From Beroe forskalii (Eukaryota; Ctenophora; Nuda; Beroida; Beroidae), in assembly GCA_011033025.1 (NCBI GenBank), contig WFMF01000263.1, positions 179,391 to 243,390 of the forward strand: a DNA stretch of 64,000 nucleotides, given 5' to 3'. The translations under genes were made by a program, and so were the position numbers. Numbering within the stretch: the stretch's first letter is position 1; each line of letters opens with the position of its first letter. The notes below the pieces were generated by a model, which had not been told where the DNA came from, made no database searches, and saw only the letters and a program-made list of their open reading frames with translations. Below, piece after piece: positions 1-13,565 of this stretch.

Positions 1-1106
1 TATCAGTGGATACTTTCCACTGATTGGGTTTATACTTCACCCTTTGAACACTCTGAATAGCGATAAGCGATGCTCACTATTTCATTCAGCGTGTTAAATA
101 CCTTCATCTCAATGAGACCAACTGGCAACACAGCTATACACTCAAATCTCTCTCAGAAATTAAAGAATATATAGTTTATATATTTCTAATAATATGCATC
201 ATCAGACAATTCAAATGCATCATAAGAGAATTTGGAGCATATATGCACATTATGCCTGCTTATTATAAGAAATTCTCTCATCTTCCTAATTATGGTCGAA
301 TCCACACAGATTTACTCCTTAAATCACTACACATGTCTCCCTTGTCTCAATTAGTAACCTTCCCTATCCCTCCTTGTCTCAATTATAAACCTCTCCACAT
401 ATATTATTATGTATAGTGAGGTCTAGTAATTTATATAGCCGTGTTATCATGAGACAGTGTGATGGCAAGCGACCAACAACCAATTTGTGAATATCGGCAA
501 CTCATGCACAAAATAAATCATTGCTAATGTATGTATGCTTAGAACATATCACATGAGAAACATATATAGGCTGTGTGACATGTGCTCTGTTCTCTATTCT
601 GAACCATGTTAATGATGTCATGACCTTATAATCGCCTATAATTTGTTGCTGTGCTTGTAGTCCAAGATATTTAGAGAAAGATTGTAGTGAACGATCATGG
701 CGCTTGTGTATGTGACACTATCAAATTAATATATCGAATCACAGGGCAGGAGAGATCGCTGCAGTGTCAACTCGCCATCCCTAATGAGTATTCAGTGTGC
801 ACAAGCAAACTTCTCAAAAATATAGTACACTTAATTTTCCCCGTACGTAGACGGAACGCGCGATGCATCTTTCGTGACCCACAATCATTTTTCTTCAAAT
901 TTTGGCGCGCGTTTTGTGCGCGCGCCTCCAAATTTTATGTGGATTTTTGATGAGCATAGTCTGGGATTTATAATGAACCGTGTATTCATAATATATTTCG
1001 CTATAAGATTCGTGTATTATGCTAAAATATGCAAAGGCTCCTCTATAACTCCTGTACACACATATATATTGCTCACTAACAATAACGACCGTGTATTTCA
1101 TCGCAG
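1..1106. other. No gene recognised (upstream non-coding / intron)
   Basis: AT-rich sequence. The open frames here are short and lack recognisable domains. A CG-rich imperfect inverted repeat built on GGCGCGCG and CGCGCGCC lies near 897-934. The stretch may be intron or upstream sequence of the DIDO1/PHF3-like gene, whose N-terminal part is not visible in the window. Confidence 0.5.
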
Positions 1107-1197
1107 AAAGTGGTCGTTACGAGGAGAAAAAGTTAAGTCAACCCAATCCGCTGAGACTGGGCGTTCGGAAGCATCTGAAAACATTCCTATCAACAAG
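1107..1197 (+). CDS. Possible upstream exon of the DIDO1/PHF3-like gene
   Basis: A 91-base stretch between an acceptor (tcatcgcag) and a donor (AAG|gtaatt). It reads as a polar, Lys/Ser/Glu-rich peptide beginning KWSLRGEKVKS and ending NIPINK, which resembles the charged linkers of nuclear proteins. It lies about 570 bases before the TFIIS-central exon on the same strand. Its end phase (0) does not match the phase needed at 1767, so at least one exon would lie between them. No domain is recognisable, so this is tentative. Confidence 0.3.
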
Positions 1198-1766
1198 GTA
1201 ATTACATATTTAATTACCATATTCCAATTTCCAGAGTCCAGTAAACATACGGCAATGTAAAATATACGGGTGTATTTGTATATGGGAAAGCACGGCTCAT
1301 CGACCGGTGTTTTTTAATAAATATGATCTAATTCCTCCTGCAAAAGAAAGTTTTTTTCGAGCTATGCAGGTTTGTTGTGCTAAGGTGATGATGGGTTGGG
1401 GAGTGTTAAAAATGCTCAACTGTCTGACTTACGGTTTCTGCTTTAATCTGAAAGTCGGAGAGCCATAGCCTGCTGCAAACCTATTTGCAACTAATGTCAG
1501 CAGCATTATATAATCCCTGGAATAGAGCCAAATATTATAACTCATAGTCTCAGGGACACATGACTTGCAACCATAAGAATGGATACTTCACAATATAAAG
1601 AGGAAGAGAATATCGCATTTTGCTAGTGAACGCAAATGGGGGCTGATGATTTCACTATGTAGAATCTTCAGGTTGTGATGTCTGTTGATGCAGAAACTTC
1701 AGGTATTGTATTTTACTTTTCATCGCCTCATTGAATGAATAACCTTAACTTTGAATCATTCATCAG

Positions 1767-4700
1767 AGCAAAAGAAGCAACAGACCTGCTCGTTACTGAA
1801 GATGAGATTGTTAAGATAGCCCAAAACATTGAGATGTCTCTGTACAAGTTGTTTCCTGATTGTGGTAATCGGTACAAGGCAAAGTGTAAAGCTATCTGCT
1901 TCAACATCAGTGACTCTAAGAATGTGGTAGTTTTCTTGTTAATGTTTTCTACTTGGTTGCGAACACTGGCACGTTAGGGAATTGAGACTTTTCTAATCTA
2001 ACACGAAAATTGAGTATTGAAGTCTCTCTAAATCTAAACCAGGTCTCACTCAGTCTCACTCAGTCTATTGCTAAATCTTTCAATCAGTGTCTTAGAGAAT
2101 CTAATTTCTTGATTATCACGAATTCTCCTCAGAACCTGTACCGTAACATCCTGAGTGGAACGCTGTCCTCGGAGAAGCTGGCTAAAATGTCTGCTGAGGA
2201 GATGAGTGTCAGGGTCAAAACCAAACAGGTTTGTGGTGGGATATGTCAGATCCGTCAGAAAGGTGGCATTTTCCAGACTATATTTGTTGGATGTACGACA
2301 TTTCAACTCACGAAGTTTTTTTTTTCCTGAAGATTGAAATTCCCAATATCTTAGATGAAAATTTGTCATACAGTTAATTTGGGGTATTCACAATAATATG
2401 TTTATTCCGTGTCTTTTTCAGATGGCTGGCGCCTCTTCTTCTGATGTTGTTGCCCCTGACAACACCGTCAACATCATGGACATGTTAGGTGTGTAAATTG
2501 TCATGTAAATATCTTAGACACACTGTATTCGTGAAAATAGACTTGGATTGACAGTGATTTTCATGCGTGTTGCAAGTCCAACAAGCTGATACACGTTTTC
2601 AAACAATTTATTACCAGCGACAAGTAATCCCCCTTTCCGTTCAGGTGACACGACTGCGCAGCACGGTACCCATGTGTTTGACGTGAAGTGTAGGAAGTGT
2701 ACCAGCAAAGCTCCCAAACAGAACAAAGCCCCCGCACCCACACCAGCGGAATCTGAACTGTGAGTGGAGGATATAGGCTATAGGATTCTGAAGTCTTTTT
2801 TGGAATTGATTGCGCTTATAAGGCTGAAAGCAAAAAGGATTTTGACAACGATTTAATAGTTTTTCCGCTAGAAATGCTCCAATGTACTCTATCTCTCTAT
2901 GTAGTCGATTATATGGTTTTCTGCTCTAGCACTTCGAGCACCACAAATGCGGATTGAGAAATTGAGTTTCTCCAATGTACTAGAGTTACATTTTAATCCC
3001 TCTCTCCAGGAGTACTGCTGAACCGGTAGTTAACCGGCTTGCTATCAGTTCTAAACCCCTCAAGGACCCCCTGGGACTGAACCCTGCGTTGTGGAAGGGG
3101 TATATCACCATGACATCCCTCACTAAGTTCGCTACTTCTGGATACCATGTGTATGGTCCGCATGAGAGTCTGCTCTCTACTCTACCAGGTGATTTGAAAT
3201 GTTGCTAGGTTACGTGATTGCAGTGTTGCTAAGTAACTACTTCCTCTTAAGCTGCAAGGAATTGTATTTGTATGGAACATTGCCAAAACCTTGTCAACCT
3301 GCAGCCATATACTGCAATGTACAGCTGTTGCAGTTCCCTGTGTCAGTTCGAAGAATAGTATCATTTTCAAAGCATTTCATATCATAAATCTCCACTTATC
3401 CCTATTCTTCTCCTGTTCAGATACGCTGCACGTTCAAGGACGGATAGCTAACAACATTGTGTGGGCTTACGTGGACAGACTAAGGAAGAGTCCTGTCAAG
3501 GTACGTCTGGGGTGCATGGAATAACACCGTGTATTTTTATATACAAACCACAGTACACAAGTGCTCTCATCAATCTGTGTCAATAAAGATGTGTCCTCAA
3601 AATTGATGGTTTTAAACTGTAAATTTCACAACTAGAGTGGTCTCTTCGTAATAACCCTGTACATGGTTACCATCTCCCAAAGTCCCAAACTTCCAAAAAT
3701 TAAGTACGAATTCATAATCATTGTCCTGAAATAATGCCAGACTCTCTTTACATTATTACACAAACTTTATCTAATTTGAGAGCTATATTTATACAAACAG
3801 GTTGCTCTACATGATTTGTAAACCTATTTACGCCGGTGGCTGACATAACTGTGTAGCACTGACTGTGTGTGCCTGTTCTTAGTCCTCTAAGTGATACTGG
3901 ACTGAACACTGCTCACGAAAAATAGGCGGTTAAAAACGTCATCAACTCGCTACGTTCAGCTATGATAATGACGTTATCTTAACCGCCTATTTCTCTCGCG
4001 TGTGCATGCTAGCGTTGTTATTCTGAGGAATTTGGACTGATGACTGTCTGCAGATACACATTATGGTCGATACGTCACCAGCTAACTTCTTAAAACCAAT
4101 GAGCGTGATGTCAGTTTACTGCATGTATACAATGTTCAACAGGTGGCATTTTCAGGGTATGTTTGGTCAGTAATGAGCTTCCTTTGGGGAGAAATCTCTC
4201 CTCAAAAAATGTATTATACCACTTTTTAACGAATGGAAGTGGAAAATATAAATTTTTGGTGAGAAATTACAATGATTATGATATTTGACGATAAAACTAA
4301 CATTCCTTTGTATTTCGCAGGAGCTGATAATTCTGAAGTTTGAGAGTCAGAATGGGGAGGAAGTTCAAGGGTACAGCAACCTCTTCCACTACCTCCACAC
4401 TAGAACTAGGTACGGTATAGGCGCTCAAACTAGGTACCGTAATCGCGATTATACGGCGTGACACAGGTGTCGTGACATTGAGGACTGAGGATCATTTTTA
4501 AATTTTCAAGTCGCGCGAACCGTGCACTGATTACTGGTAGAAACGTAGATGAACTTTTTTGCCAATTGACTCAGCTTGTCTTCTCCTGCCCAGGTGTGGA
4601 GTTATTGGTAACGTTACTGCCCCAGTTAGGGACATGTATCTGGTTCCCCTCTCTGCAGAGGGGTCCATGCCTCCCCAACTTAGACTGCTCGGTGTATCAA

Positions 4701-7214
4701 GTGAGTTCCTTGCTGAGTGTCCCTCTGTATGTGTCATTGATTTTAGGGGGTTTTGGAAGCGGGAGAAAATGACTACAAGTCCACAAATGAAGGATTGATT
4801 CCCTTGATTGTTACTCTAAGTTCTCTTTGGTGAGTGATATCCAATGATACGATCTGTAGATTTTATTCCTTCACCTACTTGGCGTATCAAGTATCCCCAA
4901 GAAAAACAGGACCAACCTTATCCTCGGGTTGATCGTAGTAAACAAAGTAGGAGCAAAGCGTCCCCGAGAGCCCATCTCGGAGGACATCCCCCCTGACGAC
5001 GGACCCGGAGGAGGAGGGGGAGGAGGGAGTGATCCCTCCTCATCCCACCAGGACCCACCCGGGGGCTCGCTGGACCACCTCTCCACCTTCCCAACCGACG
5101 TTTCCATGCCACTCAACCTAGGAGGAGGAGGAGGAGGAGATGAAGCAAGCGATGATGACGGTTTGAATGATATTGACATGATTTTACGAAACAACCTCCC
5201 TATCGGGGAGGTGTCGACTGACGGCGCCGGGCACTGCAGAGACACATCCTCGCCGGATGCCGCGCTCGAAGCGGCGCTGGAGCAGGCGGTGGCGGCGGCG
5301 CCGGAGGAAGGCGCCGCAATGCGGGTCGTGCCGACCTACCACCCCTCGGACTCGACTAACTTCCCGGCGCCGGACACGCCGTATGGCTTCGTGGACGGGA
5401 AGCCCATCCTGTCCCCGCTCACTCCCCTCGCTCCTCCCGCTCTCAGCTTCCACCCGGAGGACGGGCCGAGCATTCCCGCGGGTTTTGCGACGGATTACTC
5501 GCCCATTTCCCCTGCTGCAAAACACGCTTTCCTCAACCCGCCCACCCGAACCTTCACATCGCCCCCAAACGTGCCCTTCAATGACGTTTCTAGTAACTAT
5601 AGCAACCAGCCGAACAACTTAATCAGCAATGGGAGTAACTATAGCAACAATTTTAGCAACACCGGTGGCAACCCTAAGATGCTGTTCCAGAGTAGCCACG
5701 CGGCCATGCAGCAGACCCCAAAGTCAGTGTATCCCTCCCATCAGGGAAGCCCTGGTTTTGTGAACTCTTCAGACAAGGTCCTGGGTGGTGGTCCACCCAT
5801 CAGGGGGTACAGACCCCAGAACCCTAACCCTCAGAACAACCCGCTAGCTGGGAATAACCCGCTTGCTGGGCCTCCTTCGGACCAAAACTTCAGTGATTTG
5901 AATAAGGCGCCGGGGGAGAACTTTGGGAACATGGAAACCAACTCTTTCACTCCGTCCGTGTCTCACATTCCGAATAACGTCCCTGCGCACATGGTAACCA
6001 CGCAAGCCTCCCTTCATCAGAACATGGTGCCATCCCCTCAGAAGATGGCACCCAGACCACCCCTCCAAGGATCAGAACCTGGCACCACGCCAGGCTTGGG
6101 CACACAAAGTCATGAATCCCGCCGTCCCAGCAGTTCCAACAGAGCATGGGAACTCTAAACACGCGCATGCCAGTTCATCAGCCACCCCCGATGGTTAGAC
6201 CAGCACAACAGCAACCACAGCAACGTCCCATGAACCCCATGATGCCCTTCTTCAGTACCCACCCTCCGTGGCACGCTGCCAACTGACCAGACCCTCCCAC
6301 CCCAACAACCAATGATGACGTCATCATCAGTCAGACTCCCCACTGCCGCCACGCCCAGAGAACGCATCCTGCTCCCCAGACAGACAGCCTCCCCTGTAAA
6401 TAAAGTAGACAACACACCACCACCCCCGCCAATGAGCCAGACCTTCAAAGCAGACAACATTCCTCAGCAGCAACAACAAGTGCTGAGGATGCAGAGCATG
6501 GGAAATGTTCAGAGGTTCATGGGAGGAGGGGGAGGAGGGATGGTGAATACCCATCAGTTGAGGGGTGCGGACATTGCTATTCCTCCTAACTTGTTGGGGG
6601 TTAGAGCCCCTCAGACAATGATGTCTGCACAGCAGCAAGCTGTTCTTAGACAAGCAGCTCTGCCGGCCAGACCGGGTGGTAATTTTACTGGACCCATGCC
6701 AGCTGAAACAATGTCAGCGGGACCTATGTCAGGGCCAGGAACTATATCTACTGGACATATGCCAACAGGACCCATGTCAGGGGGCACGATGCCTTTAGGG
6801 CAGATCTCAGGGGGACCAATACCCCCAGGACAAATGTCAGCTGTCCCTGTGTCCTCAGTACCAATGACTGTTGGAGGAGGTTCAATACACGGCGCACAGC
6901 AAGGTGATTACTTCAACCGGCCGCCTCCGCAACCGTTCCTTATTCCGGACTCCAGACAACCCGTCGCCATGGCGCCCGGTGCCATGTCTCATCGCCCTGT
7001 AGTGTATCAGCTCGGACCAAACCCCGGACACTTCTATCCTGGAAACATCGCCAACTCGACCGCCAAACCCAACACCGCCAAAGCTGCGTCTAATAAACGC
7101 AGTAGTAACATCAAAGCGAAGTTAAAATCGAAACTCGATCGGAACAAGAATACTCCGAAACCCTTTGACGGAGATTCGTTGCTCGCCCAACTTGAGTCGG
7201 CGGAAGTGACTTGA
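1767..7214 (+). CDS. DIDO1/PHF3/SPOCD1-family protein (TFIIS-central + SPOC domains), 3' part
   Basis: Exons by eye: 1767-1923, 2133-2228, 2422-2488, 2645-2759, 3010-3188, 3421-3500, 4321-4409, 4594-~4700, ~4892 to stop at 7212-7214. The first three encode a TFIIS central-type domain (EDEIVKIAQNIEMSLYKLF, then YKAKCKAICFNISDSKN, then SSEKLAKMSAEEM). A CxxC pair follows (FDVKCRKCTSKAP). Exons 5-9 encode a SPOC domain (LWKGYITMTSLTKFATSGY; NNIVWAYVDRLR; CGVIGNVTAPVRDMYLVPL), closed by NRTNLILGLIVVNK as in DIDO1 and PHF3. The remaining ~750 residues are low-complexity Pro/Gly/Met/Asn/Gln-rich with a basic end (IKAKLKSKLDRNK). Family members act in the nucleus on RNA polymerase II; SPOC binds phosphorylated CTD (family knowledge). 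The PHD region expected upstream is not seen. The 4700/4892 junction and the tail frame each show one-base problems. Confidence 0.85.
3920..3992. repeat. Short foldback repeat in an intron
   Basis: Arms of 14 bp (AAATAGGCGGTTAA at 3920-3933 and its reverse complement at 3979-3992) pair perfectly. A further ACGTCAT/ATGACGT pair lies just inside. The repeat sits in the intron between SPOC exons of the DIDO1/PHF3-like gene. It looks like a small MITE-like or foldback remnant; no target duplication is clear. Confidence 0.6.
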
Positions 7215-7750
7215 CGCCGGTTGAGAGTATCACGCGTTGGGCGTAACGCGTGACAGAGAACCTCATTTCAGTTGAATCGATCATGTGATCAGGAATTATA
7301 CATAGATCTGTGCTCTCTGACAATTTTTGCACATACAGCCATTGATTGATTATATAACTCAGTAAATACAGTTAAAGATATCATCATGGGTTTTATAACA
7401 TTAAAATTATATGATTAATTATATACGTAAGTTCATATCTGGCAATATAATGTTATACAACTTTTGAAGAGAATTTTGAAATATACCTTTTTTACCTTCT
7501 ATATATCGCGTACGCACGTTTCACAATTTTTTTAGTTTGGTAATGTTTTACTGTCTCCTGTATGTGTGAATATGTGTATGTGGCTCTGCAGTGCCTTGGC
7601 GAACAACAATCATTAATTAATTATATGATTATTACAGACTTGACCCTTATTATTTGATTAATTAGTTAATTTTGTTGAATGATACTATATATAATTCTAA
7701 TAATTATATGATAATGTTAATGATGTTGATAGATTTATATTATATGAGCA
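7215..7750. other. 3' flank of the DIDO1/PHF3-like gene, AT-rich
   Basis: After the stop at 7214 the sequence becomes strongly AT-rich. I saw no canonical AATAAA close to the stop, so the polyadenylation site was not placed. No further coding signal is visible before the transposable element. Confidence 0.5.
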
Positions 7751-7753
7751 TAA

Positions 7754-10700
7754 GGTAGAGCGGGGTAACTTTGAACGATTTTTCAGTTTTTCTAACTGCC
7801 CTCTGAAAATAGAACACATGCCAAAAAGTTCGTGTGTTCTTATAACCATTAGGGGCCCTGGCTAATAAACCTGGTATGTGAGATGTGTCAGTTTGTACTA
7901 ACAGAGCCGTGATCACGTGATCAATTTGTAATAAAGTTGTTCAAAGTTACCCGGCCCTGGGGTAACTTTGAACACCCAATTAAACCAATTAGAAGCCTCC
8001 TGGATATAGATTTTTATGTTTTGGACAAATTCTGGGTCAATGAAAAGTTCATTACCACATAATTCATTTCATCAATTCAGATGGTGAAACCATGGCCACG
8101 CCCATTCAAAAGTGTTGTTCAAAGTTACCCCAAAAAATTTTTGTGCTTTTTGCTTCGAATTATGCTAAATTGGATTTAAAACATGCTAATGATGTTTATA
8201 TGCCATTCTTACAAAAACATCCTTTGGGCAATGAGATTTGACCACTTTTGGGAAGTGTTCAAAGTTACCCCAATTCGCTAATATTTTTCCAGATACAATT
8301 TTTGCATGAGGTCCTCTAGATTATGATTTGGCTAGCCAAGGCCAACTTTCAACATGTATCTACTGAATTATTACAAAAATAAAGCCCCATCATTGATGCC
8401 CGGACAAATTTGAGGTGGATCAAGGCCTTTTAAAATCAAATCCATAAAAGCATAAGTAGGAAATTGCCTGCATGAAAATATCTAAAATAAAAATCAAACA
8501 AAGTCTCAAATTTAAACAAAAACACATTACTGATGCAAGATATAATCTGACAAAAAGTGTACGTACAATTGATTATGAAAGTAGGCTTAATATTACCAAA
8601 TCTGAACTTATAGCCGAAAAAATCGATTTGAAGGACTTTTCCATGAAATTGCTCAGAACAAGCAATAATGAAACCAAATGACTTCTATGGGTGGCAGAAT
8701 TAGTCCAGGACGTAAGGTCCAAAAAATGCCATCCGTTAGCAACCCGTGTTAAAAGCGATTTTTCGACGGTTACTAGGCCTTTAGACCATGTAGAATCGAT
8801 CTAGCTCAGTCAGGACATCTGATCTCGATGGCGCCAAGTCGATATTGACCACGCCCTTTTTAAGGTTACGCGCAGGCTTGATATTTCATAACTTGGCTCA
8901 GGAAGGTCGTAGAGAATTCGTTTTGGGCGCAAACGAAGCGCAATGGCCATGTTTGTATACAATTGTTGAAGAAATTATGCACTAAAATGATCAGAGAAAA
9001 GTTATGACCGAAAACAGTTTTTAAGCCTTTTACGCGAAGCGAATTTTCGGTGATTTTCGAAAATCCGTTAGCAACCCGTGTTTAAAGCGATTTCTCGACG
9101 GTTACTAGGCCTTTAGACCATGTAGAATCGAATTAGCTTGGTCACAACATCTGATCTCGATGGCGCCAAGTCGATATTGACCACGCCCTTTTTTTAAGGT
9201 TACGCGCAGGCTTGATATTTCATAACTTGGCTCAGGGAGGTCGTAGAGACTTCATTTTGGGCGCAAACGAAGCGCAATGGTCATGTTTCTAGACAATTGT
9301 TCATAAAGATATGCCCTAAAATGCTCAGGAAGATAGTTGTGGGCGAAAAACTGATTTTTTGGCACCCACGGGACATAGCGGAGGCGTTTTTGTATCTTGG
9401 CCCAGGAAAGTCGTAGAGAGTTCGTTTTGGGCGCTAATGAATCCCAATATTCATGTTTATATACGACTTGTTAATAAACATTTGCCCTAAAATGGCCAGG
9501 AAGAGAGTTATGGGCGAAAAACTGACTTTTCTTGGTACCTGCAAGGCATAGCAGAGGCGATTTTTATCTTGGCCCAGGAAGTTCGTAGAGACTTCGTCGT
9601 GTGTGCAAACGAATCACAATGACCATGTTTATATACAACTAACAGATAAAAATATGCCCTAAATTGCTCAAGAACAGAGTATTGGACGAAAACTGATAAT
9701 TTGGACACCTGCAGGGCGTAGTGGACTAGTGTAGACAATTTTGTATTTTGGCCCAGGAAGGTCCCAGAGACTTTTTTTGAGCGCAAACGAATCGAAATGA
9801 CCATGTTTATAAATGACTTACAAAATAAAGATATGCTCAGGAACAGAAGTATGAACGAAAACTGTCAATTTTTGGGCACCTGTGATGCATAGCACCTACT
9901 ATACTTCTTGTCTGCATCTAATGGAAACTTAATTGGTTCAACTGTTGTAGGCCGCCCGTGGTCCAATTCAGTGGGAAGGGATTCTAGGTCGTTTGACACG
10001 ACATAATGCCAGATCTTCCACATTTACATTATCACATACCGCTCTCTGTGCCTCTGGAGGACATTACCAAGTCTCTTCAACCTTTCCCAGTAGTACTTCC
10101 AATGTTGTAGTGTGTAAAAGCACGTTGGGTGGATTCCAGTTTGTCTTGGACTGTGTTAGGGCTCCAAACTGGATAGGAGTATTCAAGTTGACTGCGAACA
10201 ATACTTTTTTTTTTTACAGCATAAGGACCGGACTGAGAATACACTGAGCACCCAGTTAGCTTTTTACTTCCATTTTGGGCAGCAACTGTAGCCTGGAGAG
10301 ACCACTTCATGTCTGGACTCTGGACTGAGGTGGACAGTGGAAACCAAGGTATTTGACACGGGTTGCTGAGGTACCTACGAATATGTCCTACGAATATGTA
10401 CTGACCCACACAGCAGTGAAAAAAGATCTTCAAGATATTATCAACACGAACAGTAACAGAATCTTATTGAATGAAGTCTTGTAAGCGAGGTATCGAATTT
10501 GTTTTCATGCTACTCTGCGTAGTCCATTTCACCACGATATTGAGGTCGTCCTGGAGAACAGAGACATCTTCACACTTAGACAAAATTAAACTACTAGCAA
10601 CTGAGCCTGTGATATGGCATTGCAGATTGTTTATGCGTGCGGGGAAGAGTATGGGACCTAGGACAGACCCTTGAGGTATTTCACTGAGGACAAGTGAGAG

Positions 10701-12219
10701 AAGAATGGAAGCCTTTTATGGTGACGAATCATTTCCTGTATTTGAGGATCCAATGAAGAAGTTTACCCTAAACCCCACATTGACCCAGCTCGTGATCCAC
10801 TTTGTCGAATGCCTTAGCTAAGTCAAGGTACCATCGTGGTTACTCCTGTAAAGGAGAATTTGAATGATCTCATCTATGGGGAGCAAATAATTGGGAGCTG
10901 TGTTGCATCGAATCTTCGTGGGAGCTGTGTGGGAACTAATGAGAGCTTCATTAGAGCTGCAAGGCTAAAAATAAAGAATCTTTTGATAGTTATTTTTTAC
11001 ACAACTCAACTTGATTTTCGATCAAAAATTGGTTCCACAATGGGGTGTTCACTCCCACTGTAGCTAACACCCTGTTCTTGATCGTTTAATTGCATTTATG
11101 CTTATCAACAATAGTTATTGATAGGCATAATATGCTCTAAAACGATCATAAACAAAATTAAGAGCGAAAAACGGTTTTTGGGTACCTGCCAAGAATAACA
11201 TAGGCGTTATTGACTATTGACATCCAACTTCTTCAAAAAAATTCCCAATCTCCTTCCAATACCAAGTAACACTAAGCCCGACTAAAACTTATTACTGGAT
11301 TGGACCACGGGCAGTCTGCAACAGGTGGTCTAATGGGGTCCCCATTGGAATTTTGGAAACGGAAATGAGGTACAAGATGTAGGTGCTACGCATTACAGGT
11401 GCCCAAAAAATCAGTTTTTCGCTCATACCTCTGTTCATATTAGTATATCTTTATTAACAAGTCGTATATAAACATGGTCATTGCGATTCGTTTGCACCCA
11501 CAACGAAGCCTCTACGATCTTCCTGGGCCAAGATAAAAAATCGCCTCTGCTATGCCTTGCGGGTACCAAGAAAAGTCAGTTTTTCGCCCATAACTCTCTT
11601 CCTGGCCATTTTAGGGCAAATGTTTATTAACAAGTCGTATATAAACATGAATATTGGGGATTCATTAGCGCCCAAAACGAACTCTACGACTTTCCTGGGC
11701 CAAGATACAAAAACGCCTCCGCTATGTCCCGCGGGTGCCAAAAATCAGTTTTTCGCCCACAACTATCTTCCTGAGCATTTTAGGGCATATCTTTATGAAC
11801 AATTGTATACAAACATGGCCATTGCGCTTCGTTTGCGCCCAAAACGAAGTCTCTACGACCTTCCTGAGCCAAGTTATGAAATATCAAGCCTGCGCATAAC
11901 CTTAAAAAAGGGCGTGGTCAATATCGACTTGGCGCCATCGAGATCAGATGTCCTGACCGAGCTAGATCGATTCTACATGGTCTAAAGGCCTAGTAACCGT
12001 CGAAAAATCGCTTTTAACACGGGTTGCTAACGGATGGACCTTACGTCTTGGACTAAATTGTTCTACAATCCCATTAATTGTTGAATGTATGAAATAAGGG
12101 AAGTGATATGGAAGCAAATGGAATTGATTTATTTGCTGTTCAAAGTTACCCCAGGAAAATTCAAAGTTACCCCAAGCTGTTCAAAGTTACCCCGTGTTCA
12201 AAGTTACCCCGCTCTACCC
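7754..12219. mobile_element. Foldback DNA element with TAA target duplication (PIF/Harbinger-like ends)
   Basis: The two ends are inverted copies: GGTAGAGCGGGGTAACTTTG at 7754 and its reverse complement ending at 12219. TAA flanks both sides (7751-7753 and 12220-12222). The motif CAAAGTTACCCC recurs many times near both ends (7960, 8120, 8270; 12140-12210). Inside, a large inverted repeat pairs about 8700-9960 with about 11290-12060. It includes conserved blocks such as GATCTCGATGGCGCCAAGTC, and the left arm carries that block twice in tandem. No transposase frame was found, so the element looks non-autonomous. A 3-bp TWA duplication and GG-starting ends fit PIF/Harbinger (family knowledge); the assignment is inference. 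Open frames at 9508-9804 (minus) and 11557-11985 (plus) are mirrored arm sequence, not genes. Confidence 0.8.
9985..10835 (-). pseudogene. Decayed LINE reverse-transcriptase fragment inside the foldback element
   Basis: On the minus strand, in order, the broken frames show RT motif A (LAKAFDKVDH, near 10835-10780), the following RT block (IPQGSVLGPI, near 10675-10640) and the typical RT end (SQLEYSYPVWSP, near 10195-10130). Frames are interrupted, and the expected catalytic YADD/FADD box is not recognisable. These motifs are typical of Jockey/CR1-type non-LTR retrotransposons. It lies in the loop between the two arms of the foldback element and so is probably a nested insertion. It is not functional as read. 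Confidence 0.75.
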
Positions 12220-12222
12220 TAA

Positions 12223-13565
12223 GTATAATATAATGTCTTAATAATAATAATAATTTGAATTTTTCAGTGCTTTGATGAAGTGAATTATATATGGAATGTA
12301 ACAATAATCTGTACACCGTTTAATATAACTATACATTTAATATGTGATGAATAATATACGATACAATTGTATAAAACTTTCTCTTTGTTAATGTATATTG
12401 TACTTTGCAGGTGAAATCTCGCCCTGAAGAATGTGAAATTCTCAAAAGAAATACTCACGTACATTTTTATTGTTTTTACAAAATATATTTACATTATTAT
12501 CACACTGTTTGAAGTACTCTCGAAGTCTCTTGGTTCTCCAGTTCAAAGTGCTCTTCAACGCATTGTTTTATCAAAAGTTGGGACTTTCAGTTTTTAAATT
12601 AGATGCAAAAACAATTTTTATCAAAAATGTTCAATAATTTGGGCATTGGTCATTCCCAAGGGACTATTTTTATTATAAACTATGTTATTTCAAAGTCCCA
12701 TTTTAATCATGATACTGATAGTAATTTATGCCAAATTTGTACAACAGCCCCTCATTTTCAAGTCGTAGCTTAAGTTTCCTCTAACCGTTAATAAATTTTG
12801 ACACCATTTGATTTGCTGCACATTTCATTTGCTAATCAATTCCAACTCACATCTGAAATTGTGAGTGAACGGCGATTTTAAACGGTTATGAATATTTGGT
12901 TTTGATCATTTTGAATGGGTTAGGATTGGTTTGACATAAAATTTCCATCATTAACACTTATCTGCGTGTGCACATGGATATTGGATCGATCATTCGATCG
13001 ATCATTCGATGGATGAAGGTACTGATAAAGACGTGCATTTAACTTCTATTAGAATTTCTATCGAAAGTGCTGCGTAAGCTTTTTTATGCGTTTTCATCGA
13101 TCGATCCATGTGTACAAATGGATTAATATTAAAAAGGTAGCAATAAAAAGAGTCATTCTATTTCTAATTTTAAAATGCCTATTAACGTGTGCACATGGAT
13201 CGGTAAAATTTGGGGTCGATAAAACCGCGTTATTCACTTTTAGCATAAATTCTATCGAAAGTAAATTGCACAATGCACAAACAGTAATTATTGGTCCCGA
13301 TTATTCAAATTCAATGATATTCATGTGCACACATTCAATACGAAATGGGTTATCCTACTCCTTGGACCTAGAGCTTCAACAGGCAGTATAAGTTTAATTT
13401 TATAATTAATTTATTGATACTATGGATAGTGTCACTCATTTTATTTAAATTTTACAACCACTTTAAATAAATGGTATTTTATTTCTTTCAAACTCAAACC
13501 GAATAAAATAACTGTGTTGTCTTGATCACCTTTTATCATATTTGTTTTACCAACTCTGGCTGCAC
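12223..13565. other. AT-rich intergenic stretch with short inverted motifs
   Basis: No convincing gene. The motif GTGCACATGGAT occurs at about 12967 and 13190 and its mirror ATCCATGTGTACA at about 13105. GATCGATC-type palindromes lie near 12985-13000. This may be a remnant of an inverted-repeat element. Confidence 0.4.

Noticed and set aside
4929..5525. Overlapping minus-strand and alternate-frame ORFs in the GC-rich tail exon
   Set aside because: Shadow frames of the high-GC, Pro/Gly-rich coding exon of the DIDO1/PHF3-like gene.
11557..11985. 142-codon plus-strand frame, mirrored by a minus-strand frame at 9508-9804
   Set aside because: Both are the arms of the same inverted repeat inside the foldback element, with no recognised protein motif.
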